This document shows positions 31,352 to 43,441 of a stretch of 64,000 nucleotides of DNA, in pieces. The position numbers and the translations under genes are program-made. The stretch is taken from assembly GCA_947069175.1 (NCBI GenBank), contig CAMTDV010000023.1:88505563-88569562 (forward strand), given 5' to 3'. Origin of the DNA: Scalesia atractyloides (lineage: Eukaryota; Streptophyta; Magnoliopsida; Asterales; Asteraceae). The notes beneath the pieces are model-generated. The model saw only the letters and a program-made list of their open reading frames with translations. It was not told the origin of the DNA and did no database searches. How positions within the stretch are numbered: position 1 is the stretch's first letter; every line of letters begins with the position of its first letter.

Positions 31352-32591
31352 ATGTGTTGGATCACCGTAATTAAAACAAGCTCGACGTGTGACATCATGG
31401 GGTAACTAGGTTGGTAGAAGGGTTGGCAATGGGCTATGGGCTGAGCAGGTGGTAACATTAGTGGTTGTTGGTAAGGCATTTGGCCCACCATTTGGTTGTT
31501 GGGTTAGGCTTGAGGTTGGTTATGGGCTTGTCTTTGAAGTGAACGACATGTTTGGTTAGTATGGCCTACTTGGCCATACCCTATGCAGTGGAGACATGGG
31601 TTCTCAAAAGGGTGATGGTATGGCATCGATTGCACTTCGGTGAGGTCCTGTGTATTGTTCTTGAATGGAGCGGTAGGAGGAGCAACTTGGGTGATTGGAG
31701 AGGCTGGGGTTAATTGTATAGCATTGGCTGATTGGTTTGGGTGATAACAGAGTTCTTCCCATTTCGCTTTCTCTTGCCAGTGAATCGAGAAGAGGATCCA
31801 GCTTGAGTTAGGTTAGGGGTTTCGGTCGGTGTTTTATCTTTCTTCTTCTCATCTTTGAAATCCCCATTCCTGATGTGGTTTTTGGTGAGCTCAGTGGATA
31901 GCTCCATTGCTGCTTCCAGTGTTGCAGGCACAGTACTCATCATAGAGTCCTGAATCTTCGAAGGAAGACCCCGAATGTAATGCTTGATCAAGCGGTAGAG
32001 AGGGGTGAACAAATTTGGAACCATTTGGTTCAACTCGAGAAACCTCTTGTTGTAGGTTATATGATCTTCCTCTTTTTGCTTCAGGAAATAGAACTCATCT
32101 TCTAGCTTCTTAATTTTGCTTCTTGGGTAGAAACGTCTTGTCATGAGTTCTCGAAGTTGTTCCCAAGTTAGGGCTACTGTGGCTTCAGCGCCTCTTCTGC
32201 CCTTTTCGGTATTCCACCATGTGAGTGCTACCCCAAATAGACAACCAGTAGCATAACGAACCTTACGGTCGTGGGGGCAATCACAATTGAGAAAAGTACT
32301 CTCCATTTCTTCAAACCATCGAAGGAGAGCAGTAACCCCTTCATTTCCCTCATACTTTGGAGGGTCACGTGAGTTGAAGTGCTTGTAAGTGCACTTAGTG
32401 GTATTTGTGGGAGGGTTGGCAGCATTTTGTCCCTCTTGGTTGATTGGGTTGACAGGGTTAGCGGCGAGAGCTTGTTGAACTTGAATTATGATATTGGGAA
32501 TCACGGCATCCATTTGTTGGGCTATTTGACCAGCCATGCGCTCACCGGATTTTCCTGATCTCCTACCTCCACGAGAGTGCGTAGGAGACAT
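31352..32591 (-). pseudogene. Element E gag
   Basis: The ATG at 32591 opens a 293-codon frame with a basic N-terminus (MSPTHSRGGRRSGKSGERMA) and the retrotrans_gag domain (F.SRDPPKYEGNEGVTALLRW, FGVALTWWNTEKGRRG, LRELMTRRFYPRSKIKKLED). It ends at 31710 in a basic linker. A zinc-knuckle region with Q/P-rich text follows in other frames, with remnants such as C.HCIGYGQVGHTN near 31600 and CFNYGDPTHLRNTCPR near 31370 (second Cys replaced by Tyr). This is the best preserved gag in the window and serves as the reference for element B's gag. Confidence 0.9.
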
Positions 32592-32835
32592 CTACCGGAA
32601 ATACATAACGAGGTTATGAGTTTGACGTATAGGTGTCATGTGTGTCGCATAGGGTTTAGAGATAAAACTAAATATCCACAAAAAAATGAGAAAAATAAAT
32701 CCATTACATCTATAGGATGTCTTGGGCTTTGCTCATGTTTGGGCCCCCATATGTCCCCCATACTTGGCCTAGGTAGTCATGTGGGCCCCCATGACTACTG
32801 GGCTTTGTGGGGTTCACATTGGTTTAGGCATGATT
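32592..32835 (-). other. Leader of element E next to gag
   Basis: It matches, in reverse complement, the leader of element B around 7030-7230 (GGGGGCCCACATGACTA, then TGTGAACCC). Similarity ends near 32832, where unrelated AT-rich sequence starts. No PBS for E was found. Confidence 0.7.
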
Positions 32836-35030
32836 AGTTCTAGAAAAATATATATTTTTAGTTTCACCAAAATGATATACTTTTAAGAGGTTTATGAAAT
32901 ATATATTTTTATACACTTCAAAATATTACATTTTTAGTATCCACAAGATATGATATATTTTATATACTTGAAAAAAGATATTTTTTGTCACTTGTTTGGT
33001 TTTGAAAGTAATATTTACCAAGCTTCGATATATTATATATTTTTATTCCGTAATCTTTATATCTTTCAATTATCCAATATGTCCATATTTGTCTCCATGG
33101 AATGGTTATGGATATTTATATATTTTAGTAATTCTTTGTTTGCCACTATATATAGATATATATATATATATAACTAATAGAAACAATATACACATAGCAT
33201 GTGATTCTTATGATCACTAAATATATATTTTTTCAAAAATATACATTTATATCCATTTTTATTTTATGAAAAACCATGACTCCTTGGATTTATATTTTAT
33301 ACAAAAACATGAGGATTTTTATGTTTATGGCCTTAAGCAAGTTTACTTGTAGGAACTTGGTAAACATATATTTTTCTAAGTGTTTAGGTTTTATAAAAAT
33401 TTTGCCATAGTCTCCCTAGATTTAGGAGGTTTCCCATGTTTTAAAACATGTGTATAAGCTTTCAAAACATATCAATTTATTCCCAATGATCTCAACAAGT
33501 ATAACATCTACATATATATGCATTTTTCATGCTATGATGAACTTGAAAGTTTACCAAATCATGTAGTCTTTTAACCATGTGTTTAACATGTTCATCCATC
33601 TTTAAAAATAGGTTTAGTTTCTAAAATTTAGTAACTTTGTTAAAAGTCATTTTTAACGGCTTGTTCACATATATTCTTAAAAACATCACAAATCATTTTA
33701 ACCACTTTTATAAGTTCATCCATTATGTTAAAACATGTTCAACAACAGTTTGGTCATTTTTAACAACTTGTTCATACAACATCTTAAGAACATTATAAGT
33801 CATTTTAACCACTTTAAAGAGTCCATTTATCATGTATAACAAGTTCATCAATACTTTGATCATGGATCTTGTAAGATCCATGTGTATACTTGTTAGATTT
33901 ATACTTCTAGCAAGTATACATATGATGGATATCATCCATAGCACAAAATAAACAATTACATCTTCATTATATGTTCATATTCTTTAGATCAAGTTACTAG
34001 TTAATGTGTTCATATTTTAAAGGAGATACTTTTAGATGATATAACTTATATATTAACAATATACAGGTAATAAGACATCAAATGAAAGATTAGGAGGCTC
34101 ACTACTAGCTCTTGTGGCTAGGGAGGTGGCAAGATGAACAAGGCGATGAAGATGAAGCAAAGGTGGTGGATAAAAGCTCCCTTGAGTGGTCCTTCAACTT
34201 CCAAGACTTGATCCTTCCTTAGTTATGCTTGAAACACCTTAGAGTATGCTTGGAATGGCTTGCAAGTGGATTGAAAATGAAGGTGATATGTGTGTGAATG
34301 TGGCTGTGAGGTAGAGGGGAAAGAAAGAGATGGAGTGCTTGAATTTTGGGTGTTTGAGAATGAGGAACATGTTGGTGATAAGGTTGTTATATAACCTTGG
34401 GCTAATAGTTCTTCCATCAAATAAACAGTTTTCCCAAACTAATCCAACAACTCAAGATAACATGTGGGCTTGGGGGACCCACATGTTGGCCGTCCAAAGG
34501 AAAGGGGGGCTAGTTGTGTTTTAATTCTAAGTTAATTATTTATTTAGGAAATTAGGTGTTTAGTTAGGGGTTTTGAGGTATTAGGGAATTTTGATGCATT
34601 TTAAGATACAAGATGCCATACACTATTTTAATATTGCTAAACAATGTTAACTAGTTTATATTTTATGTCTAGTTCATGTTCGGTTGCTTAACGGTTGCTA
34701 GATTCGTTAACGGGTCCTTAAACGGACGTTTAAGCAACTTGTAGGGATTTTCAAGCAAAGCAATGTGTTTAATGATCTTAACTAGTTGTATGATGTTAAA
34801 ATATTGTTAACTAGTTCTATGATATGTTAGATTGTGTCCGGGTGTTTGTTTCGTTGCGGTTCGTTAAAATGTTAACTTTCAAGACTTGTGTGATATGATA
34901 TGTTTTTTTGCCAAACTGATACTTTCAATATCTTTTAAGTAGTGTATGATGTTTAACACAATTTTTGCATATTACATAAACTTGTGGATGCTATATTTTG
35001 CTGAATTTTGCTAAATTATTGTTCAGGGTG
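32836..35030 (-). repeat. LTR-like sequence of another retroelement (ends not defined)
   Basis: There are no coding frames. On the minus strand a TATA-type GTTATATAAC (34386-34395) is followed by a CT-rich, leader-like stretch (34370-34230: CCTCATTCTCAAACACCC, then CATCTCTTTCTTTCCCC) and 1.3 kb of AT-rich sequence, which is how a U3-R-U5 of a plant LTR looks. Nothing in it matches E's 3' LTR. It either replaced E's 5' end or is an adjoining truncated element. An approximately 110-bp unit is duplicated at about 33640-33830. Confidence 0.4.
34386..34395 (-). promoter_or_regulatory. Candidate TATA box in LTR-like sequence
   Basis: GTTATATAAC is palindromic, so orientation is not given by the box itself; the CT-rich stretch that follows on the minus strand favours minus-strand initiation. 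Confidence 0.35.
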
Positions 35031-35941
35031 TATTTCGGGCAGTTTTCAGTGCAAGTATTGTTTCCGGAAAGTGTTAGCATTAATCCTTGCTTTCCCACAT
35101 GGGATTTGATATACAATTTATGTTGGACTCCCACCTAAGTCCTAAATTTGTTGTTTAACTGCGTACTAAAACTGTGCTGTCACATCTAGTCTACTAATTG
35201 TTCCGATGCACTGTTTTTAAACTGTTTTCTAATGGTAACCACTAAACAAATAATATATATATACATATATATACATATATATATATATCATGCAATGTAT
35301 TCAGTGAGCTTTCTAGGTGTATGCCATGCAGTTTAGACGTTCAAACCACGTAATTGTATCATATAATTAACTGTTTAAATGTAAGGTATATACCCGAAAG
35401 TGACAGTTGTCACAATTTACATGTGTAAACCTTGATATCTATTTTTTTCTAATTGCTATGAATTACACAAGTGTAAACGTCTATATATAAGCTTATTTTG
35501 TTTAACTATTATAATTTACACATGTGTAATCTTCTTATATATGCTTATTTTTTCTAACTATTATGATTTACACATGTGTAAAACTACATATGTGTGATTT
35601 ACACATGTATAAAAACGTATAAAATTTGTTTTGGCTTCATTACCCCTTCTTTTCCCAACATTCCTTGCAGAAAATAACGAATCCACAAGGCAAAAGAGTG
35701 ACTTAAATGTCATTTTGCTACTAGGAATATGAAATGGTAAATATTGGTATAAAGGATGTCTAGTTATTGGTTTCTGCAAGTAGTTCCTAAAAAATGTATT
35801 CGACCACCGAATTAGCCAAAACAAAACCCAACATCATTACAACTTCTTTCCCTAATGTTCCTTGCTAGAAATAGTCAGTCCTGTTGCGTCTAAGAAACAT
35901 AATTTATCGTCTTCTTGATCGAAATTGTTATCTATTCTTAG
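35031..35941. other. Non-coding, with TA-rich and palindromic repeats
   Basis: It holds an (AT)-rich microsatellite (35251-35290), and repeated TTTACACATGTGTAA-type palindromes (35405-35610). No gene was seen; the frame at 35561-35824 is not protein-like. Confidence 0.5.
35405..35610. repeat. Array of ATTTACACATGTGTAA palindromes
   Basis: Near-palindromic copies lie near 35413, 35463, 35512, 35566 and 35595. Spacing is about 50-54 bp for the first four; the intervening sequence CTATATATAAGCTTATTTT-like is also partly repeated. Confidence 0.8.
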
Positions 35942-36116
35942 TAGAGATGAGCACGGTACCTGTTCAGTATTGAACTAGTACCGGTACCGAATACACCGGT
36001 TTGGTACCGGTATTTACTGGTGTTTTACTAAAACAGGGAAAGTGGGAACCGGTACCGGTACCGAATATACCCGGTATGATACCCATTCAGTACCGCTACC
36101 AAATGCTCAATTCTCA
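35942..36116. mobile_element. Small inverted-repeat element rich in GGTACCGG
   Basis: The ends TAGAGATGAGCA and TGCTCAATTCTCA are imperfect inverted repeats. The interior is full of GGTACCGGTA and CCGGTACCG motifs, so the whole 175 bp can fold. The form resembles hAT-type MITEs of dicots. No convincing target duplication was found. Confidence 0.5.
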
Positions 36117-36186
36117 CACTTGATTCCATAATTCGCATTTTGAATTGTTATCTACTATTAGATTTGCTTAAATTTTATCCCTTTGG

Positions 36187-36815
36187 GATAGATTTAATTT
36201 ATATATGATAAATGATGAATATGAAATCGATGCAACTGTGTTCATCCCTTCGATAGCCTATATTAACAGTAGCCGAGATGTTGGTGGTTCCACAAAGGAT
36301 CGCAATAAGAATTGGTTGTGTTGCTTTCTGAAAATAGTTACCCACAAGTGTTAAGCAACAGAATTGGTTATGTTGCTGCTATGGCTGGAAAACGGTGAAC
36401 ATTGATTGTCTGATTGCTAGCTAGAAATCGGTGAATGATGGGTTGTGTTTTGAGCCAAGGGGACTATAGGAATAGATCTCATTTATATATGATAAACGAT
36501 GAATCTGAAATTGACGCAATTGTCTTTATATAGACATCATACACATGAAATCAATGCACTTGTATTCATCCATTCAAATTCAAATACGGTAGCCGATATT
36601 AACAGTATCGGAGATGTTAGTGGTTCCACCAATAATCACGATCGAAATTTATTGTGTTGCTTGACAAAAATAATCACCCTACAAGTGTTTAGGAGACGAA
36701 ATTGGTTGTATTGCTGCTATGGCCCAAAATCATTTAACAACGACTGTTTGATTACTGGCAGGCAATCGGTGAATGCTTAACTGGGTTTTGAGCAAAGGGG
36801 GCTGTAGGAAGGTGA
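36187..36815 (+). repeat. Tandem duplication, about 290-340 bp unit, diverged
   Basis: Unit 1 (36187-36475) and unit 2 (36477-36815) share TTTATATATGATAAACGATG, GATATTAACAGTA, GGAGATGTTAGTGGTTCCAC, TTGGTTGTATTGCTGCTATG and the closing GAGC.AAGGGG.CT.TAGGAA. Unit 2 has about 50 bp extra (CATACACATGAAATCAATGC). Nothing in it looks coding. Confidence 0.85.
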
Positions 36816-36934
36816 TGATACTTGACTTTACAAGGCTGCCCTTTTAAGCTATGTTAATAAGATTTTGTTACCCATTTTACAATTATACCCCTCTTTAATC
36901 TTAGTCTTTGATTGAAGTTGATCAATGGATGAAA

Positions 36935-36948
36935 ATAGTTCTCATTGT

Positions 36949-36996
<48 letters not shown>

Positions 36997-37045
36997 GAGG
37001 GTTTAAATGAGAACGCTCAATATCGTGAGAACCGTGAGAACGAAT
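36935..37045. repeat. (AT)n tract flanked by inverted repeats
   Basis: GTTCTCATTGTTCTCA (about 36938) and TGAGAACCGTGAGAAC (about 37026) are near-perfect inverted repeats on either side of a 42-bp (AT)n (36953-36994). This makes a potential cruciform. TGAGAAC motifs of this type often border plant non-autonomous elements. Confidence 0.7.
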
Positions 37046-37663
37046 GAAAAAACCACTAGAACTTGGTCAAAACAAGTGAAATTCAAAAAAGTTTTTGGCT
37101 AAAAGATGTACAAGAAACTCGTCATGGAAAGGATGGAGGTGTTCATGGTATGATGATTCAGAAGACAAACAAAGGTGGCATTGGTTTATCTATGAATTAG
37201 TCATCGCAAAAGGAAGGAGACAATCATCAAACGTGTGCCATTAACAACTCGGTCTCATTGATTCTTAGTGCATCACCTATCCCAAGTGATTCGGGTTCCA
37301 TTGGTTCGGTTAGTTATGGTTCATTTATGATGAGTCCATCATCGTCTAGGAGTGAGTTTACAACTCTGGTTAATAATCAACGGGGTAGGACTAGTGTCAG
37401 GATTGGATTCTTTGGACGGAACTAACAAGAACTCCGGTGACCAGAAAGTTTAGACCATAACTCAGCCTTTTTTCCTCCGCAAATTAGGGAACATAATTTG
37501 CAGAATATCTACAAAGATAGACAAGGGAATTTTCAAAATTTGAAAGTTGATGTAGTTGCCAAAACTTTGGAGATTGGAGATAATCTAGGGAAAAATCACG
37601 ATGGAACCATTTTGGGATCTCCTGCCATGTTGGAAAAAAAAGAGTGCAATGAGTCAAACTTAA
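37046..37663 (+). other. Coding-like remnant, family not identified
   Basis: Serine-rich frames are readable near 37260-37420 (SASPIPSDSGSIGSVSYGSF) and near 37470-37620 (VVAKTLEIGDNLG). The second phrase resembles text in plant LINE proteins, but I am not sure. Stops are frequent. It precedes the copia gag of element C. Confidence 0.3.
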
Positions 37664-37936
37664 GGCATTGATATGCAAATTTAACACCACAAGGATGATT
37701 GAAACCGAAGCTATTAAAGAATACTTCTGTAAAAGTATCATAATTGTGAACTTTAGATGGACGAAGAAAATATTGAAGAACAAAAGATCTTAGAAAAGAT
37801 TCTTCAAACGTTAACAAGAAAATTCAAATCCATAATGGTTGTCGTGGAAGAATCCAAGGACATGACTACAATCTCAACCGAAGAACTAATGGGAATACTA
37901 CAATCTCACAAATCAAGATTGAAACAATACGAAGTC
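37664..37936 (+). pseudogene. Element C gag fragment (Ty1/copia, UBN2 domain)
   Basis: It begins in a shifted frame (ETEAIKEYF) and then 37757-37936 is open: EEQKILEKILQTLTRKFKSI, VVVEESKDMTTISTEELMGI, LQSHKSRLKQYE. This is the C-terminal half of the copia UBN2/gag domain. The N-terminal half is missing or unreadable. Gag is followed at about 38070 by a zinc-knuckle trace (NCNKLGHISRMR, first Cys lost). Confidence 0.8.
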
Positions 37937-38059
37937 TAACCGATTGATCAATCCATATAGGTTCAAAATACAAACTCTAACTTTAACTTTGACTGTCATA
38001 AGGCTTGAGAAACTTTAATCCGAGTAGAGGATAAGGTAGAGGAACAGTTAAATTTTCCA

Positions 38060-39130
38060 ACTCTATTAGATGATTCAATTGCAACAAATTAGGTCATATA
38101 AGCAGGATGCGTCCCATGAGAAACAATTATGAAGCAAAGGGTACGGTACGTCCATACATATGCATGAGGACAAGATAAACAATGAGGATGATGATACCAT
38201 GTTCATGATATTTAACATGTAAGAAACAGCTAGTTGTGCTTGTTTGTACCTATAATAATACAATGGTTGCAGTAATCATATGATGGATGATAAGAATGTC
38301 TTCCTAAAATTAAACAATGCTGAAAAACGAGAGGTTAGAACAGATGATGATAAGAGACTTGATGTGTTAGGATGTGGTGAAGTTAGAATAAATGTGAAAG
38401 GAAAAGAAAGAATCGTACCACATGTATTCAATGTCTAACGATTAAAACACATCCTCTTGAGCGCAGGACAATTAATAAAAAAGGGTATAATGTTCACTCA
38501 TGAAAGATTGCTGCGAAATTAAGAATCAAGCAAGAGTAAACATTGCTAAGGTCAACATGACCGATATTAAAATTTTTCCATGAATCCTGATCACTATATA
38601 TCGCTTGCCTTGAATGTGTGCTTACGAGATGACTCGATATTATGGCATCATTGATATGGCCATGTTAACTATGACATACTGGCTGATATGGGACATAAAG
38701 AAATAGTTACAGGACTACCACGAGTACATAAGATAGATCAAGTATGCGAGGGTTGTGCCTTTGGAAAGCATGCAAGAAAATTATTTCCAGAAAGGCAACT
38801 TGGCCAGCTGATAAACCCTTGGAACTAGTACAGTCTCACATTTGCGGACCAATGAGAACACAACCCATTGGAGATTGCAAGTATTTCATCACTTTCATTG
38901 ATGACTTCTCTAGGAAATGCTGGATCTTACTGCTGCCTTCACTTCCAGAATTTATTAAAGAGCATAGGATACACCATCATAAAAAAGCATTGCTGAACAG
39001 AAAAATAAAACAATTATGGAAATGAGCAGGAACATGTTGAAAGCAAAAGGTCTACCTAACATGTATTGGGGAGAAGGCATAGCATGTGCAGTTTACCTAT
39101 TAAACATAACTACTACTAAAACTTTACCAA
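38060..39130 (+). pseudogene. Element C protease trace, GAG-pre-integrase and integrase (Ty1/copia)
   Basis: A protease trace near 38260 reads YNGCSNHMMDDK, the copia DSGCSNHMTGDK with the catalytic Asp changed. The GAG-pre-integrase region reads YGHVNYDILADMGHKEIVTG and CEGCAFGKHARKLFP (38650-38780). The integrase core (38744-39025) has LVQSHICGPMRTQPIGDCKY where the first catalytic Asp (normally HSD) is His, then FITFIDDFSRK. A later piece (39015-39130) reads NMYWGEGIACAVYLLN. Dead enzyme with stops and frameshifts. Confidence 0.8.
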
Positions 39131-39860
39131 ACATAACACCTCAAGAGGCATGGTCTGAAATAAAACCAAAAGTCAATAATTAAGAGTTTTGGGAAGCTTA
39201 GCATTCATACATGTACCTTAGCAAAAGAGAGGAAACATAGACGACAATACGGCAAAGGCAGTTTTGGTGGGTTATAGTGAAAACAGAAAAGGATACAAAT
39301 TGTATACTCTCGTAACCAAACGAATCATTATTAGCCGCGATGTATGATTTGATGAAACAACAACGTGGGTAGAAGAGATACAAATAGATTAAGGGGCACT
39401 CTTTTTAATCACTAATGATGGATATGAGGAACCCGCAAGACCAGCACGACTCAACCCAACTCAACAAATCAGGAATTATCTCAACAAGAGAGTCAACATC
39501 ATCAAGAGAAGCATCAAGAAACACTACAACAAGATGATGGTGATGGTGATGGTGATGATGATGTTGATGATGGTACAAGTGATCATGAACCATTTTATGA
39601 CTATAATGCACCAATGACTGAGTCTGAGGAAGAATTGAACATTCAAGGCATAGAAAGCACTCTAGATGCTACTACAAGCTCTCAAATTCCACTACAAAAA
39701 ACTAGAATATCACAAGTCTAAACCATTAAGTTCACAAATAAATAAGATTCATCGTGAGGCAGGAGAAATGTTTCACGAAAGCATGTATGTCTTCTACTCA
39801 AATTCAGGACCATCTAACTACAATGAAGCTAACAAGGATGAAATGGAGAAAGGCTATGAA
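39131..39860 (+). pseudogene. Element C region between integrase and RT
   Basis: The readable text KAVLVGYSENRKGYKLYTLV (39245-39310) is the conserved copia phrase ahead of the linker. A (GAT)n-rich stretch (39536-39570) encodes acidic repeats on the + strand. No catalytic domain is expected here, and none was seen. Confidence 0.65.
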
Positions 39861-40780
39861 AAATGAAATGAAATCCATAACTAAGAATAATACATGGGAA
39901 CTCGTGAAACTCCTTCGAGGACATAAGCCTATAGAAGTCAGATGGATCTCCAACACCAAGCACGATGAACGTGGAAATGTACATTAATATAAGGCAAGAT
40001 TAGCTAAGTGATGTAAGCGGAAATATGGGATAGACTATAAAAAAAAGTATTAGCCTCAGTGATCGGTAATCGCTTTGGCTGCCCAACATAGATGGTACTT
40101 ACATTAAATAAATGTAAAGTCTGCCTTAACAAAAATTTGAAGGGAAAAAACTATATTGATCAACCAGAGGGATACATCAAACCAGGACTGGAACTTTAAG
40201 TCTGCATGCTGAAAAAGGCGTTATACGGATCAAGGCAAACACCACGAGCCTTGTATATCAGAATTGATGAATGCTTTGAAGATCACAGGCTTAACAAATG
40301 CATATTCGAGCACACGTTATTCTTGAAAAAGACAGATACGGTACGATGTATGCTTGCATGTGGCCGATCTTATTATAGAATTAACTCACTAAATGAAATT
40401 CATATTCAAGAATACAATGAAGCATGAATTTGTAATGACCGATATGGGCAAGCTACATTATTTTCTAGGTATGGAGATCTCTTATTCGGATGACACCATC
40501 ACTATATCTCAAAAAAAGTATGCATAGAATCTCCTTGAGAAATTTAGAATTAGTGATTGTAAGTCTGCCATAAATCCTATAGAATATGGACTAAATAAAG
40601 ATAATCCTTAAGAAACAGTTGATCCAAGTCAGTATCGAAGCTTTGTAGGAAGACTCATGTATCATACAAATACAAGACCAATTAATCATAGTGTTTTCAG
40701 TCAGCAAAATTAGTTGATTCATGGAAGAACCTACAAAGACTCACTAGGAAGCATGGGAAAGAATATCTGTTACATTAAAG
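39861..40780 (+). pseudogene. Element C reverse transcriptase (Ty1/copia), broken
   Basis: Blocks readable in order: MKSITKNNTWELVKL (39871), VRWISNTKHDERGNV (39940), YIDQPEGYIKPG (40155), LKKALYGSRQTPRALY (40209), CIFEHTLFLKK (40298). The YVDD region is unreadable (a frame break near 40350). GKLHYFLGMEIS (40448) and QYRSFVGRLMYHTNTRP (40630) follow. Order and spacing are normal for copia. Confidence 0.8.
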
Positions 40781-40839
40781 GGACCTTAAACCATGGGATC
40801 ATTTAATCCAAGAACAATGAGAGACTCATATATAGGTTT

Positions 40840-41232
40840 CATTGATAGTGACTATGCAGGAAATCTTGATGATATCAAGAGTACTTCGGGATATGTATTT
40901 CAGCTAGCCTCCGGAGTTTTATAATGGAAGTCAAAGAAACAAAAGGTGGTAGCCTTGTCATCCATAGAAGCAGAGTATATAGCTCTATCCATGACAGGAT
41001 GTCAAGCCCTATGGCTTAAAGGAATATTGAAGGAACAGCAAGTTGGTTGCAGTGGACCACTAACGATGTACAGTGATAACAAATATATCATATGTCTCAC
41101 AAAGGATCCAATGTATTATGGGAAGAGCAACCACAATCATGTAAAGTATCACTTAATGCGAGACTTGGTGAAGAATCAAGACGTTGATATACAATTTTAT
41201 GCAACAATGCAACAAATAGCATATATCTTCAC
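40840..41232 (+). pseudogene. Element C RNase H (Ty1/copia), cut by solo LTR
   Basis: FIDSDYAGN (catalytic Asp) and KSTSGYVFQLASGVL are followed by a TAA at 40921. The frame 40946-41232 then gives VALSSIEAEYIALSMTGCQA (catalytic Glu), MYSDNKYIICLTKDPMYYGK (Asp) and HNHVKYHLMRD. The last residues before the solo LTR are YIFT, the start of the copia C-terminal motif (A)DIFTK. It resumes at 43918. Confidence 0.85.
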
Positions 41233-41414
41233 TGTAACATTTGTCAAAAACGGGTTTCCAAAACCCGCTCCGTTTTGTAATCGAATATCAAATTATAAAT
41301 GTCACGTTGTGTATTTATGGTTATTTTGATTTTTAATGATACATAATTAATAAACAAACTAAACTATAAAAATTATATTTGATAAAAAGTGAAAACAAAA
41401 TAAATAAAAATAAA

Positions 41415-41500
41415 ATGTTGCTGCCGGGGCTCGAACCCGGGTCAGCCGGAAATTGAAATCCAAAGACTTAACACACACACATCACCACTCCGCCACTTGT
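41415..41500 (-). other. Antisense class-II tRNA-like module in solo LTR
   Basis: The T-arm is CCGGG-TTCGAGC-CCCGG, again perfect, on the minus strand; the loop differs by one base from the B copies. The A-box is TGGCGGAGTGGTG. Confidence 0.65.
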
Positions 41501-42341
41501 TGTTTTTTGTTATCACTAGGAAACAAATGAAACTTATATTCAAACAGAAAACAACCAGAATGCCAAACCATAACCGAAATCGGTCACCAATCGTCCAAAG
41601 ACGATTGATTACTCGCGAATTACTGAACAAAACCGGTGCACCGACGATCCTAATCAGTTCGGATTTGAATGAACTTCAATTTTGATCATGATCGGTTTTT
41701 ATAACCGAAAATAATCAATGTCTAAATTACTTCAATCAAGACCCCTCTCGCGACTCAGAAACATCATACAAACTTTCCATTTCACTTTCGTCATACATTC
41801 AGTCCATCAGAAAGCTTAAATCAACTCGCCGGAAAAATTCTGCAAGTCGCCGGAAAACCGTATTCTTCATCAAAACAGTAAGTCTTTCAATACCTTCGTG
41901 GTCTATCGATTGTTAAACTATTTCTGACTCAAACCTTCCAATTGAAATCAAATTCAGACGTCGTCATCGGAAAATTTCTGCTCGCCGGAAAACTTCTGAA
42001 AATCCTTATCTTCCGCTGTAAAACGGTATAGCCATTCAAACCTGCTGATAACTCTTATTTAGTACTTCAATTCCACAGTTAACTAAATCAAAACTATTAA
42101 TTTGTTCGCCAGTCGAAGTTCAAAAAAAAAAACAGAGCCGACGCATTGCCGGAAATTCTGTGATAAATCATTCCTACGGTATGTTTACTTCCAACACCGT
42201 CTCTGCCATTTCATTTTAGTCTTATGAATGATTGATAATCGTAAAAGCAAGATACAGATTAGTAACACAGTCGACTGTAAATTGAGCGAAGAAGACGAAG
42301 ATAGTTAAGTTATAAGTTTATTTAAAATCAGTAATATGAAC

Positions 42342-42758
42342 GGGTTAGACACACAGTCCAGCGGTGGACTGTGTGCAAACAAATTTCATACGCGACGCGA
42401 GTTCGATCCCTGATACACGCACCCTCTCTGTTATAAAAATGTTTTATTTTTCTAACCGAACCGGGTTAACTCAAATAGATGTTAAGTATAATAAAAACCG
42501 AAATATTAACCAGGTTAGACACACAGTACAGCGGTGGACTGTGTGCAACACTAACTCGCACGTCACGCGTTCGAGTCTGGTTAACGGCACCGGTTCGATG
42601 ATTTAAAATCTTTTTTTAAAACAAATGAATTTTGAATAAATCGAATTAGTATATAAATATAATTAAAAACAAGATTATTTCGGGTTAGCACGTAGCTCAG
42701 TTGGTAGAGCTGCGTGCACGCGTACGGGAGGTCTCGGGTTCGAGTCTCACCCAGCGCA
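42342..42758 (+). other. Three sense tRNA-like hairpin modules in solo LTR
   Basis: Modules lie at 42342-42422, 42512-42592 and 42682-42758. The first has the 11-bp stem and B-box GAGTTCGATCCC. The second has AGTACA in place of AGTCCA (one unpaired base) and B-box CGTTCGAGTC. The third has the CACGTAGCTC...GAGCTGCGTG stem and GGTTCGAGTC. Confidence 0.65.
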
Positions 42759-43344
42759 TACATGCACATTGACCGAACCGGTCAACAGGTCAACAAGTCA
42801 ATGGTCAACGGTCAACGGTCAACGCAAAAATAAACAATTTTTTTATATTTTTATTTATTTAATTTAATTTAAAAATCAATTAAAAATACTTAAAAATAAT
42901 ATTTTTAAAGATAGAAAATAGCCTTAAACTCACAAAAATATATCTAAAAATTCCATTAAAATCCTTAACAAAATCCACTCATCTACTATATTTTTCCGTT
43001 ATTATTTAGGTTAGTAATTCTCGTTGTTCAACTCTCCCGACTCGTGCGCATCTCATCATCTCCAATCAAACGCACCCAATGTGAGTGAATCTTTACAAAT
43101 TCCCCGTTTTAATCACGTTTTTGGGTGTATCATGTGTCCTGCTATATATTATATTTAAATCATTGTGCATACATCATATCATGAACTTGTGTATTCAGCT
43201 TGTTTCAACTGTTTGTGTGGTTATTGTTAGATTCAATTTATTATTTCAGTACATGCAATTTCATAGGCCGCCGCTCCCCATTACATTATGAGCGTTGAGC
43301 ATGTTCCCCATTACATTATGAGCGTGAACCTGGCGTGCCAACAT

Positions 43345-43441
43345 ACGATCGGCTCCGTTTGATTGAGCCTTGATCGCACAGACATTTATCATTTTCAGTA
43401 CATGCAATACGATCGGCTCCGTTTGATTGAGCCTTGATCGC
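43345..43441 (+). repeat. 64-bp hairpin satellite, 2 copies, in solo LTR
   Basis: Two copies of CGATCGGCTCCGTTTGATTG followed by AGCCTTGATCG, 64 bp apart, with both stem layers intact. Confidence 0.9.

Noticed and set aside
39405..39614. His-rich minus-strand ORF
   Set aside because: Antisense to the GAT-rich linker of copia element C.
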